From the NCBI GenBank assembly GCA_027257055.1, contig JAPVLO010000403.1:62001-126000 (forward strand): 64,000 nucleotides of DNA. Reading direction: 5' to 3'. The notes below the pieces were generated by a model. The model was not told where the DNA came from. It saw only the letters and a list, made by a program, of their open reading frames with translations, and made no database searches. This document shows positions 48,801-60,800 of this stretch, piece after piece (within the stretch, counting starts at the first letter, position 1; each line of letters starts with the position of its first letter). The position numbers and the translations under genes are program-made. Origin of the DNA: Cephalopachus bancanus. Lineage: Eukaryota; Chordata; Mammalia; Primates; Tarsiidae.

Positions 48801-51800
48801 GTTTTATCTTCAAAATATAATCTAAATCGTTAAACTAACATGAGGAAACTAAATATAATACTGACCTTATTAAGAAATAAGTAGAAAAAGTAACCATATA
48901 TCTTCCTAGGAGAATTTCTTACCTATTTTCCATTTTCTCTTGAGCCTTAGATATATCTGCCATCATTTCACTTTGTGAGGGCAATGTCTTTAGCCCTAAA
49001 AGGAAAAATTAAAACTTTAAGCGTAAAATAGTCTCAGTAGGAACAATAATCCTATTAACAATATGTTACAATGAATTCAGAGAAATACAGAATAGTTTTC
49101 TTTACTCAAGGAGGTTGCAATTCATGTGATCCCCTTACCCTACCACTGCCATAATATAATGATATTAACATCTGTAGCTTTCTTGACTTTACTTTGTCTT
49201 TGGAAGATACTTCTCCTCTGTTTTCCAACCAATAGCTGCCTCCTCCCCAGTATAGTCTTTCAGTTGGGAAATGAAGTATGGACATGAGAAAATGATAAAT
49301 GGCCTTAAAAACATATGGGAAACGAGGTACCAAGTAAAAAGGCAGGAGAGTGGGAAAACACACCTACACGTGTGTTCTTGATAACAAAGAGGCTTTATAC
49401 CACAGAGAAAGGAAGTAAAAATAAACTCTTAATCACATTTTATGCATCGAGTCCTATAGAAGATAAGTCTCGCCTTCTAAACTTTTTAATTTGGTAATAG
49501 TTGGGGATGATACCAAGCTATTATTGGGTACCCAATATTTAAGCACTAATGTACTAAGAGTTCCAGTTATAGGAATTTTACACCAAGAACAGGGCTAGAC
49601 AAAGGTAGAATAGTATTTAAGCCAGTATAAACAATTCTAAGTTTAAATAATTATTTATGCCCAAATAACTAGGCACTGTGCCATGTAGAAAATTTTGGCT
49701 TCATTCAATCCTAAGGTGTTACTCTATAAAATTCTGGACTATTAAATATATTTTACCTAATATAAGACTTCTCTCGTGGAACTTTTACTTATCTTCATAA
49801 ATCAATGAGGAAACACTGAAATGCTTCATTTTACAGTAATCCTAAGTCTCTTAGGATACTCAAGAAAAACATTTTGAGAGTTGATTTCCAAACTACTTCT
49901 TACAGTACCACCATAAGTTTTACTTCTAGTAGCTAGAAACATTATGGAGGAGAAGGTCAATTTTTGGCTGTGAGAGGCAGTCAATTCATAAAAGAAAGAA
50001 AGGGGGAGGGGGAAACAACCAAAACACTCCTATCTATCTATCTATCTGTCTATCTATCTATCTGTCTATCTATCTATCTATAGATGCATAGATAAAGATG
50101 TATGCAATACCTGTGGCACAGTTCTCTCAATTCATAAATTCTATTCTTACAGCATTTTTCCTGTTTCACACATAATATTTTTTTTAACCATATTTCTTAT
50201 CTTCCTCCTTCATACCTTGTTCCCTCTCTTGGATTCTCAAATAAATGAATGGCCACAGCACCTGAGCAGTTTTAGTTTCTCTCTCTAATCCCCAACATGT
50301 ATTTTGTCACCAAATCCTTTCCCCTGTGAAATTTCATTTAAGTCTGTCTCTTCCTATTCCTTTAGCTTGTCCTTACTTTGGTTCAAGGCTTCATGATGTC
50401 TTACTGGGACTTTTACCACAGGCTCTTACTGGCCTGCTTCTCACTTCACTCCCCTCTCGCACATCCTCCAAACTGCAAATCTTGTCTCCTCTTCTCCCAG
50501 TTAAAATCCTCCAGGGGTTCTCTGTTGCCTACATTAAATGCAAACTTCTTGCATGGCACCCAAAGATTTTCTTGATATTGTCTCTGAATATCTCTGGCTT
50601 CATTTTCCTTCATTCTTGCGATACTTTATGTTATAGCATTCCGAACTACTTGTAGTTCCCAGAACTTGATTTGTTCTGCCATTTTTCTCTCACTGTGCTT
50701 CAATATTAGTAACTAGTGATAAATATTAGTGTTTATTTTCCCTCTAAGGTCCAGATTCCCTTGTCCTTTCAGTAAACTTGTGTAGTGATGTAGTTGTAGG
50801 GAAAATTGGGTACTTATTGTCCATTGTCCCCATGGCAGCTCCTCTGCATTACTACTGGAGCAGCTGGTTAGGATATAGTAAATATCTGCTGAATGAACAA
50901 ACTCATTAAATGTCTGTGTAAAGATGATGTTACAGGAGGAAAAGGGATAAGCGGTACTGCTGCCATTCCATTTTTCCAGTCCAGTCAGCCTTTTAACATG
51001 ACAGGAAATTGGCTAAGGTTTTTCATAAGCTGAGAGCCTCAGATAAGAAGTTTCTGTTTCAGAGTTTAGAGTTTCATTTACCTCCAGGCGAAACAGGTAT
51101 GCATTTGAACACACATTTATTAGATACTTCCTCTATGTGCTAAGCATTGGTCTAAGCTTGGTATACAAAAGCAAGTAAACATGATTCCTTTATTTAAATA
51201 ACTTTCAATATAGTACTAAGAGAAGGAAAGAGGAACTTTGCATAGGCTTTTTCTCTACAAGTAAGAAGTAAAGGGAGAGTATACCAATAAGAGAGGACAG
51301 CAGAAGCAAAGGCACAGAGTACAAGGGTACCTGCTGTATTTGCTGCTTAGAGGGCAGGTAATCCAATGCCTCTAGAAGGCTGTAGGATGTATGGTAAAGA
51401 CTGGTAAAAGACGGGCCTGAAATTGCAGGTTGTATCCAATCTATGGAGGAACTTGAATAACATGCTACACCATGATACATTCTTGTGATCCAGAAAACCA
51501 GTATATCTGGAAGTGGTTTCCAAGAAAAGAAAGCTGCTAAATGAAAGTAGAACACTTGTGAGGGCTGCAAAAGAAGCAAAGAGAAAAGAAAGTCGTTTTC
51601 AGTTAAGGCAAGGAGTAAGTTCAGTGTTCTAGAAAAAGGTGAAATATTTCCTTGACAAGGGAAGAATAATTGCTGAGAATAGAGGAAGAAAAATAGAGAT
51701 TGGTAGGGAAAGGACAGGCTTTGTTGGGCAGACATAAAGAATGAGAGAAACCAGCTAACCCCAAGAGCTTAAAATAGGCACAAAGTAGAATCAGGGAATG

Positions 51801-54800
51801 AGAAAGGCAAAAATTTGGTAGACAGGTTAGCCATGGATAGAATTAAAAACTCAAAGTTCCAGCCGGGCTCGGTGGCTCAGCCTGTAATCCCGCGGCTTTG
51901 GGAGGCTGAGGTGAGTGAATTGCCTGAGCCCGCAGGTTCGAGACCCGCCTGGGCAGCGAGACCTCATCTCTACAATAAATCAAAAAATCAGCCGGGCGTG
52001 GTAGCGCATGCCTGTAATTCCGGCTACTCGGAAGGCTGAGGTGGAAGGATCGCCGGAGCCCAGCAGGTCGAGGCTGCGGTGGCCGGGAGCGGCCACTGCA
52101 CTCCAGTCTGGGCGACCGAGTGAGACTCCAACTCAAAAAAAAAAAACCAAAAAAACCCCTCAAAGTTCCCTTTGGAAGTTTGGTAAAGTTATGGGGATTC
52201 TTCAGAAGATTTCTTCCTTCCAGGTGTTAGAAAAAGCCTAGAGTAATTAGCACTAGGCTGTTACTAGCCCAAGAAGCTGAGTTTTGGGTACATTTTCCCT
52301 AAGATCCCCTAATCCTACAACCATAATGCACTCTTCCAAATACTCGTTTTCCCTATTCCTCGCAATAGATCACTTAAACTTGAAAAAGAGTCTCAGTAGC
52401 TTAAAGTATACTAAGATGTTGTGGCCTGTTTTAATGAACCTTTCTTCTCTTATTTAATTGATCCAATTAAAACATCTATTTAATATGACTAGTATTAAAG
52501 CAGACCTAATTGGTTACTTACACTTGATTACTTATTTATTTCTCTCAAGGAATTCATAAACTACTGGACAGGAGTGGAAGGAATTGAGAAATTATAAACA
52601 CTTGGGAAATACGGAAAGGTTTTTGATCTATCAACTCTAATACCATTTGCTTATTTTTTCTCTGCTGCCACGAAGATCTTCAAAGGGAAGAGACACCTGT
52701 AATTCCAACAGGAACTCTGAATAGTTTTAATCAAATATTAGTAATGATATCAAATTTTATCATAACAACTGTATAATCAATTATTTTATTCCTTAGAAGG
52801 AACCTAAAGGTCAGGTGGTTTCTCTATATTCTGAGGCTTGAATCTACTCCATATACCCCTGGCCAAATGGCCATCCAGTCATTGGGCATCCTTTTCCTAT
52901 TCTTCTTGGATACCTCACAATTTCAGAATTAGCCCATTTCTGATAGGAAAACACTTTGGGGTTTTTTCTTAATATTAAGCTGATATTGTCTAATCCTCAG
53001 GATTTCATTTGATTCTGGTTTGACCCTTTAAAGCTATTCTGAGTAAATCTAATCCTTCTTCCATGAGCTATTCATACTTCAACACTTTGAAGGTAACTTG
53101 CATTTCTCCTTGGATCTTATCTTTTCCAGGCTAAATCTCTCCAGTTTTTTCAATTGTACTTTAGATGGCATATTTTTCTTTCTTTTCTTTTTTTTTTTTT
53201 TTTGAGTTGGAGTCTCACTCTGTCACTCAGGCTGGAGTATAGTGACACACTCATAGCCACCACAGCCTCAACTTGCTGGGTTCAGGTGATTCTTCCACCT
53301 CAGTCTCCCAAGTAACTGGAACTACAAGCATGCACCACCACACTTGGCTAATTTTTTTGATTTATTGTAGTGATGAGGTCTTGCCAAGTTGCCCAGGCTG
53401 GTCTCAAACTCATGAGCTCAGCCAATCCTCTCACCTCGGCCTCCCAAAGTGCTGGGATTATAGGTGTGAGCCACCAGGCCCAGCCAGGATGGCATATTTT
53501 CAAATTCCTTAAAGCATTCTTATCTCTCTCCTTATTTAATGAATTCCAGCATCACTTTTGAAATATGTCTTCAGATGTGGTATGGCCACCAGCTTAGAGA
53601 AGAACAGTTGTACTGTTTAGGATGTTATAATTTTTTTGTTTTGTTTTGTTTGTTTTTTTGAGTTGGAGTCTCACTCGGTCACCCAGACTGGAGTGCAGTG
53701 GCCGCTCCCGGCCACCGCAGCCTCGACCTGCTGGGCTCTGGCGATCCTTCTGCCTCAACCTTCCAAGTAGCCAGAATTACAGGCGCGCACTACCACGCCG
53801 GGCTGATTTTTTGATTTATTGTAGAGATGAGGTCTCGCCAAGTTGCCCAGGTGGGTCTCGAACCCGCGGGTTCAGGCAATCCTCTCACCTCAGGCTACCA
53901 AAGGCACGGGATTACAGGCTGAGCCACCGAGCCCGGCTAGGATGTTATAATTTTTAATGATGCTAGATTTAATTATGCCTTTTGGCAGTCACATCATTCT
54001 ACTAACTCATCTTGAGCCTACTATCTCAAACATTGAATTTTTTTTCCCATGTACTTCTAACCAAAACTGAAAGAGAGAAGATAAAGGAGGGAAAGTGAGA
54101 ATTTGAGAGGCTGAATATTCTACATTATGGGCTTGTCTCCAACCAGGTCTTAATTTTTGGCTGAAATCAAGTCATATCATGTCTATATTTGACTTTATCT
54201 GTAATAAAAGAAAATAAAGTTCTTTTACTTCACAAATATATGCCAGTTGTCTAAAATCTATATGAGTGGATTCAAATCTGGAGTGCATATTAGAATTACT
54301 AGGACATAGTGATCTTATGCATGCTCCGCTCCAGACTTATGAAATAAGCATCACCAGGGATGAAGTCAAAGCATGCCTAGTTTGGAAAAATTTCCGAGAT
54401 GACTCTTAGGCATGTCCATGGTTACAAATTATTACTTTAGATTCACTCAAAAATAAATTTACCAGTACTAACTTTGTGCTAGGCATTGTTATAACCATAC
54501 ACACTGTGTCACTATTTAAAAGCAAGTACATAAAGCAGAATTAAACATACGGCTAAGTACTTAAGTGGTCAATATGCACCATCACTTACCTTTAAATACC
54601 TGAGTAACCCAGCGTGCTTGGAGCTCTGAAATGGGCATAATGGCTCCCAAGGGCTGAATCAAGCCTATGATTGCAAGAGTTGGCCTTTCCAGATTAGGAG
54701 GGAAGACTTTTTTATACAGGGATATCTTGTTTTCGACCACTTTGACAGAGTCTTCAAGAAAAGGAAAGGCAAAGCTATATCCTGTGGCAAAGATAACAGC

Positions 54801-57800
54801 ATCAATGTCATCCTCCCTGGAGCCATCTTCAAATATGGCAGCTGTCTCTGTAAATTCCTTCACATTTCCTTTTACTTTCACCAAGCCAGAAATTATACGA
54901 TTTGGCAGGTCATCATTTACTGTTGGATGCTGACTCAGAGCTCTGTGAGTGGTGATAAAGAACAAGAGAAGGAAAAATAAGAAAGAGATCAGTGCCATAT
55001 GAGTAACATTTTGCTTTGATGTAGGTAAACAATATCCAATGATCTCCTATTCATAAAATTTGGGAAAGGTCTAATTTATACCAGCTTGACGCAGATCAAG
55101 ATCTCAGAGCTGAAGCAGGACTTTGGGTAGCATTAAAAGGGAGGGTGTTGGAGGAGTGAAGAAAGAAGAGTCTTATTTGAGGAGTGCATGTAGTTTCTCA
55201 AGAAACAGTAATGTTCTGTGATATAAGGCCACAGATAGTAACCTTAGATTGAATAGTGGCCAATAGTTTCTATCTACATATCAGGAAGTCTGACAGAACC
55301 AACACTCTGTTCAGTCTCATTTCTAGTTTCAAAATCCTAGAACTAGACTTAGACCATAATTTTCCAAACTGTGTAAGAAATTACACAGTTATAACCATAT
55401 AAAATTTATATATAAAAATTTACAGTTTATAAGTTGCATTGTGTGCATTAACTTATTTGATTCTCACAAAACTCTATTAGGAGGCAGGACAGGTATCATT
55501 GTCCTGGTTTTATTGATGAGGAATTGGAGGCCTAGAAAAGTTAAGAATTCTAAATTCTAAGAAGAATTCTAAATTCTAGGAATTTGGAATTTATATCAAA
55601 GTAGTTTTCAATGAATTCCTTCAGGAGACTTTGAGCTTGTTTAAATAGTGTTTTCTAGGTGCCACATAGGATGAAGTTACCAAATAATAATAAGGCAGGT
55701 TTCTAGTATCTTAGAGATTTCTAAAAAGCAGTCTTCATTCTTGAATCATAAGTTAACTCAGAATCCTTAGCCCATCATCTTCAGACACTGCTGGTCTAGC
55801 CTCAGAGATAGTATATATTTAAACAGCTATTACTGGTTTGTTGCATTTAGCTATGCTTTGACTCTAACCATTAGGTGGATTCTGTTCTGCATTAAAACCT
55901 CATGATTTCACTGTTCTCTCCAAATCTGCTTCTTTTTTCTAGCAGTGTCATCATCCACAGAGTTGCCCAAGTCACAGAACCATGTGTCTTACATCTAGTG
56001 ACAAAGCCTTTTCCCTTTTTTCTCTTAACATTCTCAGAACAGTTTTATCTAAACCACTTCCTTACCTGGATGGTTACAGTTGTCTTTAGGGCCTCCTGTC
56101 CCATCCTTCTTCCATATTAGTTTTGGAATAATCATTCTAAAATGTATTTACTATTATGTCACTCACTTGCTTAAAATTTTTGAATGGTTTTGGGCTGTCT
56201 TCATTTGAGACCTTTTATTTATCAGAGCATACAAAGGTTTTCATGCTTGATGAGCCTGGAGACATATTCAATCACTCTTCCACTCTTGCTGTGTAGTCCA
56301 GCCATACCAGACTACGTGCGGGTCCTAGAGCAAAATGTACTTTTTGCTATTCCAAGACTTTGTACTTATAATTAGAATGCTACTCCTCCACCCTATTTGT
56401 TTGGCTATCCTATTATTCCATAGATCTTCAATTTATTTTGCAACTGCTAAAGACATGCATGCTAAAATAATTAGGTGAAAAGTTTTTGGGGAACAGTCTC
56501 CAAATATCACCTTAATGATTAATCTCAAAGGGAAAAACATATTTTTACTGTAGAAACTTGACAGATACCACTTACCTAAGTGATCAAATTTAGCATCATT
56601 ACTATGGAATAAACTGATATCATGAGATAAATTGACATTATGTGACTCCTTATGTGACCTACCAAGAAGATCAACATCACCTACATAGCACATGTACCAA
56701 AGATAATTTACCTGAATATAATAAAGGAAAAACACCCATGCTGGTCCAAATTTAGAGACTTTCTACAAAACAGTGCCTTGGACTCTTAAAAAAAGGAATA
56801 CAGACTTATTTCAGGTTAAAGAGACAGTACAACTAAATGTGACAGCGTGCCTGATACTTGACAGGATCCTGGATTTTAAAAAGAAAAAAAGCTATAAAAA
56901 TATTGGGACAACTGGGAAAATTTGACTATGCCAATATATTAGATAATATATTTTATCAATATTAAATTTCCCAAGTATGATAATTATATTATCATTATGT
57001 AGGAGAATGCCTTTTTTTCATATGCTAAGTATTTGGGATAGAGTATCTTGATGACTACAGATTACTTTCAAATGGTTCAGGAAAAATATGTACTGTGGCT
57101 GGGCACAGCGGCTCACACCTATAACCCCAGCACTTTGGGAGGCCAAGGTGAGAGGACTGCCTGGGCAACTTGGTGAGACCTCATTTCTACAACAAATCAA
57201 AAACATTAGCCAAGAGTAGTGGTGCGTGCCTGTAGTTCCAGCTACTTGAAAGGCTGAGGCGAAAGGATCACCTGACCCCAGCAGTTCGAGGTTGTGGTGA
57301 CGGTGAGCATGCCACTGTACTCCTGCCTGGGCAACAGAGTGAGACTCCAACTTAAATATATATATATTTGCACTGTGTATGTATGCTATATATGCGTGAC
57401 TCAATCTATCTAAAGAGAGAGGAAAAGAAAGCAAATATAGTAAACTGTTAATAAGACAATCCAAGTAAAGGGTATATGGGTGCTCATTGTACTTACTACT
57501 TTGCAACTTTTCTGTAAATCTTAACATTTTCAAAAAGTAAAAAGTTGGTGGGAAAAAGAATTTAAAATCAGCCTCAGAATGCTTTCCCTCCCTGGCTCTG
57601 TTGAGGACCCCATCCTTTATCCTCTCATAGCACTCTATTTCTTTATTATACTTTGTTGCCTCTCTTCTCATTAGAGTATTTAAGATAAGATCCATTTCTT
57701 GAGTCCACCATGTATTACTTGTGTTAACCTCAGGCAAATTACTTAGTTTCTCTAAGTGTCAATTTTTATATCTGTAAAACAGAGATTAAAATAGTACCAA

Positions 57801-60800
57801 CCTATAAGGCTATTATGAGGATTAAGTGAGATGATGTATATAACTCATCTTGTACTTTGCTTGTCTTATGGAAATTCCTCAGAAAAGTGAGGTGTTATTA
57901 TTTGCGCTAGAATTACTATTATGTCTTTCCTTTCTGTATTTCATGGCCAGCGTGATGCCTGGCCCATAGCAGGTGCTCAATGTTTGTTAGATGAATGAAC
58001 AAATGATGCACTGCCCTCTAATCATTTCGTTGCTGATGTTGGACATCATGTCAAAATAACTGAAATCTGGGGAAATGAGAAAATGGTTAATTCCACAGGA
58101 AATTATAGACTGAAAACCTACAGACCGGTAGGTCTTAGACTTCTGTGGGCATTCTTAATGTATGGGTAGAAGTAGCTCTACGATTAGACTATGTGAACTG
58201 TCCTTATTCTTGTGCCTTGGCCATTACCCCTGCACTCCCGGCCTGGGAACATACCTGTGTTTTGGTTTCAGGCCAAACATTTCATGGTCAAATCTTTCAT
58301 TCATCTTTTTTTCCAAAAATGCATTTATTAATGATCGACCACAAATCTTCGTCACAAAATATTTAAGTCGAGAATTGAACACCACATCAAAAGGATATCC
58401 ACGGTATCCTACACGATTCAGGATCCAAGCCCCTCTCCTGGTGCTGAGGAAAACCTGGGGCATGGGAGAAATTGTTTGCTTTTGTCACTCTGGTTCATAA
58501 ACCTTCAAAAGCACTCCTATTTTTCTCAAGATTCAGTTTAAATTCATTAGTCTGGCTTTTTAGTCCCTGCACAATCTTTGTGGGGGTTTTTTGTTTGTTT
58601 CTTGCCATTTGTTTTCCTTCCCAAATACTAAGCTTACAAGTAATTGGTGTATTCACTATCCAAGAATACGACTTGCTCTGACCCACCATTTTATTTGTTT
58701 GGTGCCATTATGCCTGCTTGAAAAGCACTCTTTTCTCTTAACTCTCCAAGGCCAAATCATTTTTAAGATCTAGATCAAGAATGCCTCCTCTGAGCTGGGC
58801 TCGGTGGCTCAGACTATAATCCCGCGTCTTTGGGAGGCTGAGGTGAGTGGATTGCCTGAGCCCGCGGGTTCGAGACCCGCCTGGACAGCGAGACCTCATC
58901 TCTACAATAAATCAAAAAATCAGCTGGGCGTGGTAGCGCATGCCTGTAATTCTGGCTACTTGGAAGGCTGAGGCGGAAGGATTGCCGGAGCCCAGCAGGT
59001 GGAGGCTGCGGTGGCCGGGAGCAGCCACTGCATTCCAGTCTGGGCGACAGAGTGAGACTCCAATTCAAAAAAAAAAAAAAAAAAAAAAAGAATGCCTCCT
59101 CCATGAAGAAACCTCTAACCACTCAAGTTGACAATTTTCTTTCCATCTTCTGAACTTCCCTAGCACTTATCACTTATAGAACTTATTAAAAATCAAGGAA
59201 CAGTAAAGCTGGAAGCAACTACAGAGCATTTAATCCAAAATCCTCAGTCTTTTTTGCCATTGGCATTATTTGCATTGTTACAAAAAAGCCTATTTATCAT
59301 TTATATTGAGCATTAAAATTTCTACTCTCTTAATTTCTGTCTCTTCAGATGTACTTTCTCCACATTTTTTTTTTTGTCTCCACAGCACATCATCACTTTT
59401 GTTTAATGAGATTTGTGGCCTATAAGTCACCGTGCTAGGTCCTTTATCTGTATTCTTATATAGTCAATACAACAACCTCTTGAGGAAAGTATCATTACTC
59501 CTATCTTGTGGAAAGAGGGATGGAGAGGATGAATAATTTGCCTGAGATCATACAGCTAGTAAGAGGCAGACCTGAATTTCCAACCCTGGTCTGACTGACT
59601 CCAAAGCCTGTGCTTAAGAAATGTTTTATTCATTATTTATTGGGAAAAAAATTAAGATTGCTAGTAGAACAACAGGAAGCTGGTAAATCTTCCTGTGTCT
59701 TCTGTTGGATAAAGTCCATGTTCGGAGCTGATAAAGGTTTGGTAGTCAATTACTTGGCAAAAGTATCATTTTTTCTTCATTACAAAATTCTCTGGAGATG
59801 GTTTCTAGAGTTGTAAGATTTATAAGTACATTGCTTCATGGTCTTTTGTCTAAGATCTCATATAAAAAGATGACCTAACTACAGAGGGATAATCTATTAC
59901 TTCACAAATATAGTCTCACCTATGGTAACTTTAAGCACTATAGTTATGTACATAACACAAGGCTGTTATGCAAATTAAACAATTTTGGGGGGTAAAAGAT
60001 ATAGTATATATAGTAAGCATTTCATCAATATTAATACTAAATGGCTGTCATACTTATTTCAGGTTTGCACCTATACCTTGTTTTAAGCAAACAACATATT
60101 TACAAATCTGGATTTATAACAAAAAAAGTAAGTAAAATTGTTTAGTCAGTGTCATCTTACATGAAATTAATCTTGTAAGAAAGGGATGTTTTCTCTTTTC
60201 TTTTCTTTTTTTTCCTCTTTTCAAAAGCATTATATACCAGAAGAATCATACCAAAGCGTGCAGGTTCATTTAAAGTTTTTGATTTAGCCGGGTTTGGTGG
60301 CTCAGCCTGTAATCCCGCGCATTTGGGAAGCTGAGGTGAGTGGATTGCCTGAGCCCGTGGGATCGAGACCCGCCTGGGCAATTTGGCGAGACCTCATCTC
60401 TACAATAAATCAAAAAACCAGCCGGGCATGGTAGCGCATGCCTGTAATTCTGGCTACTCAGAAGGCTGAGGTGGAAGGATCGCCGGAGCCCAGCAGGTCG
60501 AGGCTGCAGTGGCTGGGAGCGGCAACTGCACTCCAGTCTGGGCGACAGAGTGAGACTCCAACTCAAAAAAAAAAAAAAGAAAAAGAAAAAAAGGTAGAAC
60601 TTAGCGACTGAGTTTCTTCAGCTTGCATTAGTGGTGTGACAGTGTTGCTCCAGCTATGCAGATATAGTTTTGCTATCCATTTTCCCAGGCTTTCTCACAA
60701 CATAGCTACCTTATCTCCATCCCCTCTGAATGTTTTGTTCTTTGGCAAACTATTTTCTCATGGCAGGTAAAGCCCAGCTCATTAGAACTGATCGTTTGAA

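Noticed and set aside
50031..50082. Regular short repeats resembling an array
   Set aside because: A tetranucleotide microsatellite, not CRISPR; there are no spacers.
51205..51735. 176-codon minus-strand frame in FMO5 intron 7
   Set aside because: Low-complexity Leu/Ser/Phe-rich translation of purine-rich plus-strand DNA; no recognisable domain, no splice support.
57018..57737. 239-codon minus-strand frame, the longest in the window
   Set aside because: It runs through an Alu ([13 protein letters not shown]) and old L1 3' UTR; no conserved domain and no gene context.
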